Below, one piece after another: positions 26,272 to 34,319 of a DNA stretch of 64,000 nucleotides. The notes beneath the pieces were generated by a model. The model had not been told where the DNA came from and did not search any database. It saw only the letters and a list, made by a program, of their open reading frames with translations. The DNA is from an uncultured Bacteroides sp. (GTDB lineage Bacteria; Bacteroidota; Bacteroidia; Bacteroidales; Bacteroidaceae): NCBI GenBank assembly GCA_900544675.1, contig UQVZ01000004.1, positions 58,553 to 122,552 on the forward strand, in the 5' to 3' direction. The position numbers were made by a program, and so were the translations under genes. How positions within the stretch are numbered: position 1 is the stretch's first letter; the number at the start of each line of letters is the position of its first letter.

Positions 26272-26462
26272 GGTTTTCCTCCTTGTCGGTTACGTATAGA
26301 GAATCGGAGCACGTACTCTACCATCTTGATGATGATGGATGTGGCGCATACATAGAAGAAGATTGTCTGGTCGACATTTGTAAAGAACAGCACAACAGAA
26401 GCCACGGCTCCTATCATGAAAACGATGTTCAGTACGGTTCTGATTTGATCTATTTTGTTCAT
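26268..26462 (-). CDS. Small two-helix membrane protein in the 2-oxoacid oxidoreductase operon
   Basis: This 64-residue protein is mostly two predicted transmembrane helices (about 10-28, VLNIVFMIGAVASVVLFF, and 33-50, TIFFYVCATSIIIKMVEY). A basic tail (RFSIRNRQGGKP) follows. Its stop overlaps the beta-subunit start (ATGA) and it begins 6 bp after the alpha subunit, so it is tightly embedded and coexpressed. I do not recognise the family. It could anchor the oxidoreductase at the membrane, but this is inference from position only. Confidence 0.78.
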   Translation of the reverse strand: MNKIDQIRTVLNIVFMIGAVASVVLFFTNVDQTIFFYVCATSIIIKMVEYVLRFSIRNRQGGKP

Positions 26463-26468
26463 AATCTG

Positions 26469-27554
26469 TTACTTGTTGGTGATGAGTTTTTCTTTCAACG
26501 CTTCGATGACTTCATCCGGGTCGGGAACGATGCCTCCCAGGCGTCCGAAGTGTTCTACCGGGATGCGACATTCTACTGCCAGCTTGACGTCTTCAATCAT
26601 CTGTCCGCTATTTAGCTCGACAACAAGGATGCCTTTCATCTGCTTGGCTCTGTTTTGCAAGGCTTCGCTTGGGAAGGGCCATAAGGTGATGGGGCGGAAC
26701 AGACCGACCTTGATGCCTTCTTCACGGGCGTGTTCCATTGATTTTTGGGCGATGCGGGCGCAGGAACCAAAAGCTACAATCAGGTATTCGGCATCTTCAC
26801 AATTGATTTCTTCGTAACGTGTTTCCTTGGCTGTTATCTCGGCATACTTGGCTTGCAGGTGCAAGTTGCGCTGTTCCATGATGGCGGGGTCGAGTTCCAG
26901 CGAAGTGATGATGTTGGGCTTGCGTCCTTTACGGCCTGTGGTAGCCCATGGGCACTGGGCGATGATTTCTTCTTCGGTGCGGCGGGGACGTGGAGCGGGA
27001 AGCACTACTTTTTCCATCATCTGTCCGATAACGCCGTCTGCCAGAATCATGGCTGGGTTACGGTATTTGAATGCCAGTTCGAAAGCCAGCCCTACGAAGT
27101 CTGCCATTTCCTGTACCGATGCCGGAGCCAGTGCGATGACATGATAGTCGCCGTGTCCGCCTCCTTTAGTAGTCTGGAAATAGTCTGCCTGGCTGGGCTG
27201 GATGGTTCCCAGTCCGGGGCCTCCACGCATGACGTTTACTACCAGACAGGGCAGCTCGGCACCTGCGATGTAAGAGATGCCTTCCTGTTTCAGACTGACA
27301 CCGGGGCTGGAGGAAGAGGTCATGACCATCTTGCCGCTTCCGGCTCCTCCGTATACCATATTAATAGCTGCTACCTCGCTTTCGGCCTGCAACACCACCA
27401 TTCCGGTAGTTTCCCACGGCTTCAGTTCGGCAAGTGTTTCCAATACTTCTGATTGGGGAGTGATAGGATAGCCGAAGTAACCGTCTACGCCAAACCGGAT
27501 AGCGGCGCGGGCAATGGCTTCGTTTCCTTTCATTAAAACTACTTCTTCTGCCAT
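26469..27554 (-). CDS. 2-oxoacid:ferredoxin oxidoreductase, alpha subunit (VorB-like)
   Basis: The 361-residue alpha subunit has the pyrimidine-binding domain (GNEAIARAAIRFGVDGYFGY, PITPQSE, QAESEVAAINMVYGGAGSG) and the C-terminal transketolase-like domain (YLIVAFGSCARIA, GLFRPITLWPFP). The length and motifs match the group usually annotated as 3-methyl-2-oxobutanoate dehydrogenase subunit VorB, which in Bacteroidetes may also use 2-oxoglutarate. The enzyme links branched-chain or glutamate-family carbon to reduced ferredoxin. A 200-bp palindromic repeat separates it from the ferredoxin gene upstream in the operon. Confidence 0.93.
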   Translation of the reverse strand: MAEEVVLMKGNEAIARAAIRFGVDGYFGYPITPQSEVLETLAELKPWETTGMVVLQAESEVAAINMVYGGAGSGKMVMTSSSSPGVSLKQEGISYIAGAELPCLVVNVMRGGPGLGTIQPSQADYFQTTKGGGHGDYHVIALAPASVQEMADFVGLAFELAFKYRNPAMILADGVIGQMMEKVVLPAPRPRRTEEEIIAQCPWATTGRKGRKPNIITSLELDPAIMEQRNLHLQAKYAEITAKETRYEEINCEDAEYLIVAFGSCARIAQKSMEHAREEGIKVGLFRPITLWPFPSEALQNRAKQMKGILVVELNSGQMIEDVKLAVECRIPVEHFGRLGGIVPDPDEVIEALKEKLITNK

Positions 27555-27559
27555 ATTTC

Positions 27560-27769
27560 AGTTTTTAAGTTTTTAAGTTTGTAAGTTTTTAAGTTGGTGA
27601 GTTTTTTTAGTTCTTAAGTTTTTTAGTTCTTGAGTTTTTAAGTTCTTTAGTTCTTAAGCTTTTGGGTTCTTAATGTAAGTTCTTTATGTTTATGTAAGCT
27701 TACAAATTTACAAACTCACAAACTAAAAAACTCACAAACTCAAAAACTTAAAAACTCACCAACTCACAC
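27560..27769. repeat. AT-rich word-repeat palindrome inside the oxidoreductase operon
   Basis: The left arm (27560-27680) is built of degenerate 10-11 bp words such as AGTTTTTAAGTTT or AGTTCTTAAGTTT. The right arm (27702-27769) holds the complements, such as ACAAACTCACAAACTAAA. The apex is the perfect 12-bp palindrome TGTAAGCTTACA (27693-27704). Together they can form one very long hairpin. It lies between the ferredoxin and alpha-subunit genes, so it should be transcribed as part of the operon unless it ends transcription. Confidence 0.85.
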
Positions 27770-27771
27770 GT

Positions 27772-27999
27772 TTATGCTTCTTTTGCTCTGTACACGGTCA
27801 GACACGCATCGGGACATACGATGGCACACGAAGTGCATCCGTTGCAGGTGTCTTCCAGAACCTGTTGTACATAGTTATATCCTTTTTGATTTACTTTTTT
27901 GGTAAGCGCAAGCACGTGCAGCGGACAAGCGACCACGCACAGGTTGCATCCTTTGCAACGTTCTGTATTTACGATTACCACACCTTTCATTTTAGCCAT
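27772..27999 (-). CDS. 2x[4Fe-4S] ferredoxin subunit of 2-oxoacid:ferredoxin oxidoreductase
   Basis: This 75-residue protein has two complete cluster motifs, CKGCNLCVVACP (15-26) and CNGCTSCAIVCP (52-63). It is the delta-type subunit, passing electrons from the TPP enzyme to soluble ferredoxin. It begins 18 bp after the TPR gene and precedes the alpha subunit across the repeat element. Note that its C-terminus (DACLTVYRAKEA) abuts the repeat directly. Confidence 0.94.
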   Translation of the reverse strand: MAKMKGVVIVNTERCKGCNLCVVACPLHVLALTKKVNQKGYNYVQQVLEDTCNGCTSCAIVCPDACLTVYRAKEA

Positions 28000-28017
28000 A
28001 TTGAAATTATCTTATTC

Positions 28018-28296
28018 TTATTGATTAAACATGTCTTTGTTATAAAATTCCAGGATGTCCATTACCATTTTGCGGGCTTCAGCAGCCGGACTGTCGGGAT
28101 TGATGGCGATAGCTTCCTGGTAGTTGTTCAGAGCGCCTTGCCAGTTTCCCTGTTTGCGGAAGGCATTTCCGAGCAGGTAATAAATGTAGTCAGCATTATC
28201 GGGATTTTGGGTCAGAAGCCGGTTCAATTGGCTGATGGCTGTATCAAGGTCGCCGTCGTCTATCTCTCTCTTTATCTGTTGCAGTCGCTCTGTCAT
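28018..28296 (-). CDS. TPR-repeat small protein leading the 2-oxoacid oxidoreductase operon
   Basis: This 92-residue helical protein contains about two tetratricopeptide repeats (DTAISQLNRLLTQNPDNADY and YYLLGNAFRKQGNWQGALNN, followed by AIAINPDS). No signal peptide is present, so it is cytoplasmic. It is the first gene of the operon, 18 bp before the ferredoxin. TPRs mediate protein contacts, so it may assist assembly of the enzyme complex; that is inference. No catalytic residue is visible. Confidence 0.85.
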   Translation of the reverse strand: MTERLQQIKREIDDGDLDTAISQLNRLLTQNPDNADYIYYLLGNAFRKQGNWQGALNNYQEAIAINPDSPAAEARKMVMDILEFYNKDMFNQ

Positions 28297-28324
28297 GGTT
28301 TTTTAGAATCATTTGTCTTCCCGG

Positions 28325-28332
28325 CAAAGATA
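28325..28332 (-). promoter_or_regulatory. -7 element of the TPR-ferredoxin-oxidoreductase operon
   Basis: TATCTTTG on the minus strand lies 29 bp upstream of the TPR gene ATG. The nearest TTTG (28357-28360) is 24 bp away, longer than usual, so the -33 element is uncertain. Confidence 0.5.
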
Positions 28333-28466
28333 GTCTTTATTTTTTTATTTCTTATTCAAACAGGGAATATTTTTCGAAAAGCGTGTCGGAGTATGCCGGG
28401 CTTGTATTATTTTTTAGTCTTTTACATTTATTCCCGTATGAGGTTGACAAGCTTTCTGCAAGCCGT

Positions 28467-28570
28467 TGCATTTTATGTCCTCCAATTGGAGAACGTACGT
28501 TCTTGGTATGGAAAACGTATATCCCCCGATTGGAGGACGTACGTTTTCCGTATGGAGAACATAAAATGCA
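28467..28570. repeat. 104-bp nested palindrome in the 487-bp gap between the TPR gene and nfnAB
   Basis: Outer arms TGCATTTTATGTCCTCCA (28467-28484) and TGGAGAACATAAAATGCA (28553-28570) pair with one mismatch in 18. Inner arms each contain the self-complementary AACGTACGTT or GACGTACGTT core, so the words also occur as direct repeats (ATTGGAGAACGTACGTT, then ATTGGAGGACGTACGTT). The rest of this long gap holds the two divergent promoters, and I see no gene in it. Confidence 0.8.
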
Positions 28571-28716
28571 GGCAGAAAAAAATGAATCACCAACTACCTG
28601 AAAAAACATTTGCATTTGCTTTCCCGGGAGAATTCGATTGGGGTGGAAGATTGAAGGGGTATGGGTGCCTGATTGTTGGCTGCAAGGTGGGCTTATCAAT
28701 AAAATTGGCTATTTAT

Positions 28717-28747
28717 TTTGCAGATGCGTCCGAAAAAGCTAACTTTG
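28717..28747 (+). promoter_or_regulatory. Promoter of the fused NfnA-NfnB-like gene
   Basis: TTTG (28717-28720), a 19-bp spacer and TAACTTTG (28740-28747) form a full consensus Bacteroidetes promoter. It ends 36 bp before the ATG at 28784. Confidence 0.78.
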
Positions 28748-28783
28748 CAGGGACTGAAAACTAACTTATTACATCTGAATAAA

Positions 28784-31090
28784 ATGAATAAAATTATTTC
28801 GAAAGAACATTTTTCTGAAAAGGTGTTCAAACTGGTGGTGGAAGCGCCGCTTATCGCCAAGTCACGCAAGGCGGGTCATTTCGTCATTGTGCGTGTAGGC
28901 GAAAAGGGAGAGCGCATGCCGCTTACCATTGCAGAAGCCGATCCGGTAAAGGGCACAATAACATTAGTAGTACAAGAGGTAGGCTTATCGTCTACCCGTT
29001 TGTGTGAACTGAATGAAGGCGATTACATTACCGATGTGGTAGGTCCGCTGGGAAAAGCGACTCATATCGAAAACTTCGGTACAGTGGTTTGCGCTGGTGG
29101 CGGTGTGGGCGTTGCGCCTATGCTTCCTATCGTACAGGCGTTGAAAGCAGCCGGCAACCGTGTCATTACGGTGCTTGCCGGACGTACCAAGGAACTGATT
29201 ATCCTGGAAAAGGAAATGCGTGAGAACTCGGACGAAGTTATCATCATGACCGATGACGGTTCGTACGGGAAGAAAGGTTTGGTGACGGCTGGAGTAGAAG
29301 AGGTTATCCAGCGCGAGAAGGTAGACAAGTGTTTCGCCATCGGTCCGGCTGTGATGATGAAGTTTGTCTGCCTGCTTACCAAGAAATATGACATTCCTAC
29401 CGATGTGTCGTTGAATACCATCATGGTGGACGGTACGGGTATGTGTGGCGCCTGCCGTATCACGGTAGGCGGAAAGACGAAGTTCGTGTGTGTAGACGGA
29501 CCGGAGTTCGACGGACATCAGGTAGATTTCGACGAGATGTTGAAACGTATGGGTGCGTTTCGGGACATCGAACGGGAAGAAATCCATAAGCTTGACCCCG
29601 TAGATCCGAACGCTTGCGAAGCCGTGAAGCCACAGGACGACCGCACGGCCCCTTGGCGTGAAGCGTTGCGCAAGTCGATGAAACCGAAGGAACGTACAGC
29701 CATCCCGCGTGTGAAAATGAACGAGCTTGACCCTGAATACCGTTCGCACAGCCGCAAGGAAGAAGTCAACCTCGGTCTGAATGAGGAGCAGGCATTGACC
29801 GAAGCCAAGCGTTGCCTGGATTGTGCCAATCCTTCGTGTATGGAAGGTTGCCCGGTGGGCATCAATATACCCGGTTTCATCAAGAACATCGAGCGGGGTG
29901 AGTTCCTCGAAGCGGCCCGTGTGCTGAAGAAGACAAGTGCACTGCCTGCTGTGTGCGGTCGTGTATGTCCGCAGGAAAAGCAATGCGAGTCGAAGTGTAT
30001 CCACCTGAAGATGGGGCACGAAGCCGTAGCCATCGGGTATCTGGAACGGTTTGCTGCCGATTACGAACGCGAAAGTGGTCAGATTTCTACGCCCGAACTG
30101 GCTCCGAAGAACGGCATGAAGGTAGCGGTAGTAGGCTCTGGTCCTGCCGGTTTGTCGTTTGCGGGCGATATGGCAAAGATGGGTTACGACGTGACGGTAT
30201 TCGAAGCCTTGCACGAGATAGGCGGTGTATTGAAGTATGGTATCCCTGAATTCCGTCTGCCGAATAAGATTGTAGACGTAGAGATAGATAATCTGTCGAA
30301 GATGGGCGTGCAATTTGTGAAAGACTGCATCATCGGCAAGACCATTTCGGTAGACGACCTGCAGGCGGAAGGATATAAAGGCATCTTTGTCGCTTCGGGT
30401 GCCGGTCTGCCCAACTTTATGAATATCCCGGGCGAGAACTCGATTAACATCATGTCGTCGAACGAATACCTGACCCGTGTCAATCTGATGGATGCGGCGA
30501 GTGAAGACTCGGATACTCCGATTACTTTCGGCAAGCGTGTGATGGTAGTAGGCGGCGGCAATACGGCGATGGACTCTGTACGTACCGCCCGCCGTCTGGG
30601 TGCCGAGCGTGCGATTATCGTTTACCGCCGTTCGGAAGCCGAAATGCCTGCCCGTATCGAGGAAGTCAAACATGCCAAGGAAGAAGGAGTGGAATTCATG
30701 ACGTTGCATAATCCGATTGAATACATCGCCGACGAACAAGGTCGTGTAAAACAGGTTGTTCTCCAGAAAATGGAACTGGGAGAGCCCGACGCTTCGGGTC
30801 GCCGCAGTCCGGTTGCTATTCCGGGAGCGACCGAGACGCTTGATATTGATATGGCTATCGTCAGTGTAGGCGTATCGCCCAATCCGATTGTGCCCAACTC
30901 GATACAAGGTTTGGAACTGGGACGCAAGGGCACCATTGCGGTGAACGAGAACATGCAGTCGTCTATCCCGACCATTTATGCGGGTGGTGACATCGTGCGT
31001 GGCGGCGCGACGGTTATCTTGGCTATGGGTGACGGACGCCATGCCGCGGCAGCTATGGACAAGCAGTTGCGCGGGGTAGCAGAAGCCTGA
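28784..31090 (+). CDS. Fused NfnA-NfnB-like NADH-dependent ferredoxin:NADP oxidoreductase / GltD-type flavoprotein
   Basis: This 768-residue protein joins two chains that are separate in many anaerobes. Residues 1-280 are a ferredoxin-NADP reductase/PyrK-like module with VVCAGGGVGVAPMLPIV and a Cys set for a [2Fe-2S] cluster (GTGMCGACRITVGG, then VCVDGPEF). Residues about 320-768 are the GltD-like module: Cys motifs CLDCANPSCMEGCP and CGRVCPQEKQCESKC for 4Fe-4S clusters, FAD site VVGSGPAGLSFAGDM and NADPH site VVGGGNTAMDSVRTARR. NfnAB bifurcates electrons among NADPH, NAD and ferredoxin. Divergence from a ferredoxin-reducing operon supports a redox-balancing role. It ends in a strong terminator. 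A sulfide dehydrogenase or glutamate synthase role is the alternative. Confidence 0.9.
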   Translation: MNKIISKEHFSEKVFKLVVEAPLIAKSRKAGHFVIVRVGEKGERMPLTIAEADPVKGTITLVVQEVGLSSTRLCELNEGDYITDVVGPLGKATHIENFGTVVCAGGGVGVAPMLPIVQALKAAGNRVITVLAGRTKELIILEKEMRENSDEVIIMTDDGSYGKKGLVTAGVEEVIQREKVDKCFAIGPAVMMKFVCLLTKKYDIPTDVSLNTIMVDGTGMCGACRITVGGKTKFVCVDGPEFDGHQVDFDEMLKRMGAFRDIEREEIHKLDPVDPNACEAVKPQDDRTAPWREALRKSMKPKERTAIPRVKMNELDPEYRSHSRKEEVNLGLNEEQALTEAKRCLDCANPSCMEGCPVGINIPGFIKNIERGEFLEAARVLKKTSALPAVCGRVCPQEKQCESKCIHLKMGHEAVAIGYLERFAADYERESGQISTPELAPKNGMKVAVVGSGPAGLSFAGDMAKMGYDVTVFEALHEIGGVLKYGIPEFRLPNKIVDVEIDNLSKMGVQFVKDCIIGKTISVDDLQAEGYKGIFVASGAGLPNFMNIPGENSINIMSSNEYLTRVNLMDAASEDSDTPITFGKRVMVVGGGNTAMDSVRTARRLGAERAIIVYRRSEAEMPARIEEVKHAKEEGVEFMTLHNPIEYIADEQGRVKQVVLQKMELGEPDASGRRSPVAIPGATETLDIDMAIVSVGVSPNPIVPNSIQGLELGRKGTIAVNENMQSSIPTIYAGGDIVRGGATVILAMGDGRHAAAAMDKQLRGVAEA

Positions 31091-31146
31091 TACAACTCTT
31101 TGGACATTCTGTTCTTGAGGATAAAAAAGACAGAACGGAATGTATG

Positions 31147-31203
31147 AGAGGCACAAAGACTTTCATCGGTTGGAAAAGATTCCGGTGTCTTTGTGCCTCT
31201 TTT
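31147..31203 (+). terminator. Terminator of the fused NfnA-NfnB-like gene
   Basis: A perfect 14-bp stem, AGAGGCACAAAGAC / GTCTTTGTGCCTCT, with a 26-nt loop is followed by TTT. It starts 57 bp after the stop codon. Confidence 0.85.
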
Positions 31204-31239
31204 AATACCTGATAATACCTTTTGAATAATCATAATAAT

Positions 31240-32475
31240 ATGGGAAACAGGAAAATAAGTTCGATTTTAGGTGCTTTATGGATGGGAGCCAGTCTTTCTG
31301 CCCAAGAGCTCCCTTTAGTTTATAGCGTTGAAAATACAGGTGCGTCTTATCCGTCTCCGGTATTGCCTTCTCTTGAAGAATTGCCCGAGATAAAACCATT
31401 GCCCGATCCTTTTATGTGGTCGGATGGTAACGGGCGGTGTACAGATTTTGCCGACTGGAGTCGTCGGCGTGCCGAAATAGGGAAAGAAATCGCACATTAT
31501 GAAGTAGGAGATAAACCGAAAATTGACCGTCAGTCTATTGAAGCTGACATGGTGAATGATACGCTTTTTGTCCGGGTTACTGTAGGAGGAGAGACCTTGC
31601 AGCTTTCGGCAGGCATCACTTATCCGGAAGGAGAAGGACCTTTCCCTGCTATCATCGGCATCGGGCGTGGAGCAGGAAGTTTGCTAGTTGCCTTGTTCTC
31701 GCAACGTAATATTGCACAAATTGCTTTTGATTTTACTCAAGTGATGTCGCATACTCAAAAGCGTGGGCAGGAGCCTATCAACCGTCTGTATCCTGAACAG
31801 ACTGAAATCGGAGCATACGCGGCATGGCCATGGGGCATCAGCCGGATTATTGATGGATTGGAGATTGTAGGTACGGAAAGTAAAATCGATTTGAAACACT
31901 TGGCTGTATCTGGTTGTTCGTTTGCAGGGAAAATGGCGTTGTTTGCCGGAGCTTTTGATGAACGAATAGCTTTAACCATTGCTCAAGAACCGGGAGGAGG
32001 AGGGGCAGCCTCTTGGCGTGTATCAGAAACATTAGGTAATGTAGAAACTTTGGGAAGAACCAGCCATGCTTGGTTTATGGAGAGTATGTTCCAATTTAAA
32101 GATCAAAACGTGTCCCGCCTTCCTTTCGACCATCATGAACTGTGCGCTATGATTGTACCACGTGCTCTGTTGGTTTTAGGAAATACCGATTACGAATGGC
32201 TGGCAGATGAGTCAGGCTATGTGTCGTGTCAGGCAGCTCGAAAAGTGTGGGAACATTTTGGTATTGCCGACCGTATGGGATTTTCTATCATAGGAGGTCA
32301 TGGGCATTGTCAACTTCCTGAAGAACAATACCCCGAAGTGGAAGCTTTTATTGATAAATTCCTATTAGGTAAGAATACTGATACGAATGTGACGAAAGCA
32401 CCGATGTTTGAGCAGGTCAATTATCAGCGATGGATAGCCTGGTGGGGAACCGGATGTCCTGTATTCCAAGAATAA
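31240..32475 (+). CDS. CE15-like (glucuronoyl esterase-type) alpha/beta hydrolase, secreted
   Basis: The 411-residue protein has a signal peptide ending in SLSAQ and an alpha/beta-hydrolase fold resembling CE15 glucuronoyl esterases. The nucleophile Ser sits in SGCSFAGKMALFAGA, the His in GGHGHCQLP, and AQEPGGGG lies near the usual acid-bearing loop. The CE15 signature GCSRxGK has Phe in place of the Arg that normally helps the oxyanion site. Family members cleave lignin-glucuronoxylan esters or related uronate esters. ATG at 31240 is chosen over an in-frame TTG at 31222. No other carbohydrate gene is adjacent. The fold is confident; the substrate is not. Confidence 0.8.
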   Translation: MGNRKISSILGALWMGASLSAQELPLVYSVENTGASYPSPVLPSLEELPEIKPLPDPFMWSDGNGRCTDFADWSRRRAEIGKEIAHYEVGDKPKIDRQSIEADMVNDTLFVRVTVGGETLQLSAGITYPEGEGPFPAIIGIGRGAGSLLVALFSQRNIAQIAFDFTQVMSHTQKRGQEPINRLYPEQTEIGAYAAWPWGISRIIDGLEIVGTESKIDLKHLAVSGCSFAGKMALFAGAFDERIALTIAQEPGGGGAASWRVSETLGNVETLGRTSHAWFMESMFQFKDQNVSRLPFDHHELCAMIVPRALLVLGNTDYEWLADESGYVSCQAARKVWEHFGIADRMGFSIIGGHGHCQLPEEQYPEVEAFIDKFLLGKNTDTNVTKAPMFEQVNYQRWIAWWGTGCPVFQE

Positions 32476-32510
32476 GCTTGTTCGTTTTATGTAAATTGAG
32501 CATTATTTCC

Positions 32511-32518
32511 TATCTTTG
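32511..32518 (+). promoter_or_regulatory. -7 element of the NhaC-type antiporter gene
   Basis: TATCTTTG lies 86 bp before the ATG at 32605. No clear TTG is found 19-21 bp upstream (only TTTTA), so the -33 element is weak. The leader of about 80 nt carries no recognisable riboswitch. Confidence 0.55.
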
Positions 32519-32604
32519 CAACCTTTTCTAACTGACGTAGGATTACCCTCTTTGAAAATTGTATATATAAATTAGATAACGTACCAAAAAACGAACTGCA
32601 GAAA

Positions 32605-34134
32605 ATGAATAAAGACAAACACGCATCGTCTATGATGCGCAAGCTGCCTTCATGGCAAGTTTCGCTGATACCTTTTGTGGTATTGACCTTATCGCTGGTA
32701 ATTGTAATAAAGATTTTCGGAGCCGATGCACTTTCGGGCGGAAGTCAGGTTTGCTTATTATTAGCCTCTGCCATAACCGCGGCTATATCAATGTTTGCTT
32801 ATAAAAATTCGTGGGAAATTCTGGAATTTTGTATTCTGGATAATATTCGGTCGGTAGGTACAGCTATCCTAATCTTGTTGCTGATAGGTGCAATTGCCGG
32901 TACATGGATGGTGAGTGGCATTGTGCCGGCTATGATTTATTACGGAATGCAGATTATCTATCCGGCTGTTTTCCTGGCTGCAGCCTGTGGCATCTGTGCT
33001 TTGGTGTCATTGATGACCGGCAGCTCATGGACTACTATAGCGACGATAGGAGTGGCATTAGTAGGTATCGGCGTAGCTCAAGGTTTTAATCCGGGGTGGA
33101 CAGCCGGAGCCATTATTTCGGGTGCTTATTTCGGTGATAAAGTTTCACCACTTTCCGATACAACGGTGCTGGCATCTTCTTCATCGGGTACTCCCTTGTT
33201 TACGCATATCCGCTATATGATGATTACCACTATTCCTTCGCTGACTATTGCCTTGATTGTATTTCTTGTGGCAAGCTTGATGCACGAGTCGGCTGGCTCT
33301 TCACAGACGGCTGAGTTTTCGGCATCCTTGCAGTCGGCTTTCCATATCACTCCTTGGCTAATGATTGTGCCTGTACTGACCGGTGTGTTGATTGTCAAGA
33401 AAGTACCTGCTATCCTTACTCTTTTTTGTGCAGCGGTAATGGCAGCAGTTGTCGCACTTATAGCCCAGCCTCAGGCTGTATGGGCAGTTGCGAATCCAGA
33501 GGGTGCCATTTCAGCTTATTCTGAATTGTCTTTTTGGGATGCTTGCAAAGGGATAGTTGTTACATTTTATGGCTCTACTGCCATTCAGACAGGCAATGCT
33601 GCCATCGATTCATTGATATCCACTCGTGGCATGACCGGGATGCTTAATACGATTTTTCTGATTATCTGTTCGGTTACATTTGGAGGAGTGTTGGCTGGTA
33701 GTGGCATGTTGAAAAGCTTGACCGAGCTGTTTGCCCGGCTTGCCCATCGTGCAGTTACGTTGGTCGGTGCTACGGTAGGTACTGGATTTATGTGTAATGT
33801 AGTGACTGGGGACCAGTATATTTCTATTTTGTTGACCAGCAGTCTCTATCGCAAGCTCTATGAGCGGAAGGGATATGAAAGCCGTTTGCTTAGCCGTTCG
33901 GTAGAAGATTCGGCAACGGTTACATCGGTGCTTATCCCGTGGAATTCTTGTGGAATGACGCAGGCTACCGTTTTGAAGGTTCCTACGTTGGAGTATCTTC
34001 CTTATTGCTTCTTCAATATTTTGTCACCATTTATGTCGGTTATTATCGCTGCAATAGGGTATAAGATATTTCGGGTGCATCCGGAAATAAATTCAACAGA
34101 AGAAGTTGGAACAAATAAGGAAGAAATTCAGTAG
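32605..34134 (+). CDS. NhaC-family Na+/H+ antiporter
   Basis: This 509-residue polytopic membrane protein has about eleven to thirteen helices. The motif TGSSWTTIATIGVALVGIG, a conserved SDTTVLASSSSGTP and VTSVLIPWNSCGMTQATV are typical of NhaC and of the related malate-2H+/Na+-lactate carriers. It exchanges sodium for protons, or carries an organic acid with these ions. The sequence between 34135 and 34216 is empty except for a terminator. Upstream the CE15-like gene is on the same strand, but a promoter lies between them, so it is likely a single transcription unit. Confidence 0.88.
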   Translation: MNKDKHASSMMRKLPSWQVSLIPFVVLTLSLVIVIKIFGADALSGGSQVCLLLASAITAAISMFAYKNSWEILEFCILDNIRSVGTAILILLLIGAIAGTWMVSGIVPAMIYYGMQIIYPAVFLAAACGICALVSLMTGSSWTTIATIGVALVGIGVAQGFNPGWTAGAIISGAYFGDKVSPLSDTTVLASSSSGTPLFTHIRYMMITTIPSLTIALIVFLVASLMHESAGSSQTAEFSASLQSAFHITPWLMIVPVLTGVLIVKKVPAILTLFCAAVMAAVVALIAQPQAVWAVANPEGAISAYSELSFWDACKGIVVTFYGSTAIQTGNAAIDSLISTRGMTGMLNTIFLIICSVTFGGVLAGSGMLKSLTELFARLAHRAVTLVGATVGTGFMCNVVTGDQYISILLTSSLYRKLYERKGYESRLLSRSVEDSATVTSVLIPWNSCGMTQATVLKVPTLEYLPYCFFNILSPFMSVIIAAIGYKIFRVHPEINSTEEVGTNKEEIQ

Positions 34135-34216
34135 GAGTATTCAATATTTTGTTTATATTGCTGTAATTCAATGCTTTTTGTGACTTTTCTGACTACTCGC
34201 GGGAAATGGAATTAAA

Positions 34217-34246
34217 AAAAGACCGCTTCTCACGAAGCAGTCTTTT
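34217..34246. terminator. Bidirectional hairpin between the antiporter and HAD phosphatase genes
   Basis: A stem AAAAGACCGCTTC / GAAGCAGTCTTTT with one mismatch has a 4-nt loop. It has A-rich and T-rich flanks on the two sides, as expected for a terminator serving convergent genes ending at 34134 and 34320. Confidence 0.85.
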
Positions 34247-34319
34247 AATATCCAATTTGAATTTGTTAGGGTTAGTATAAGCATTTGTAAATGCTAAGTT
34301 GCTGCAAAGATACAATATT

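Noticed and set aside
28352..28764. Short frames on both strands in the gap before the NfnA-NfnB-like gene
   Set aside because: They run through the palindrome and promoters, show no family features, and the gap's composition matches non-coding DNA.
28985..31156. Open minus-strand frame of 723 codons opposite the NfnA-NfnB-like gene
   Set aside because: It is antisense to a gene with clear flavin, NADPH and iron-sulfur motifs. Its translation is rich in His/Arg/Thr with no recognisable domain, as expected for the complement of a biased codon set.
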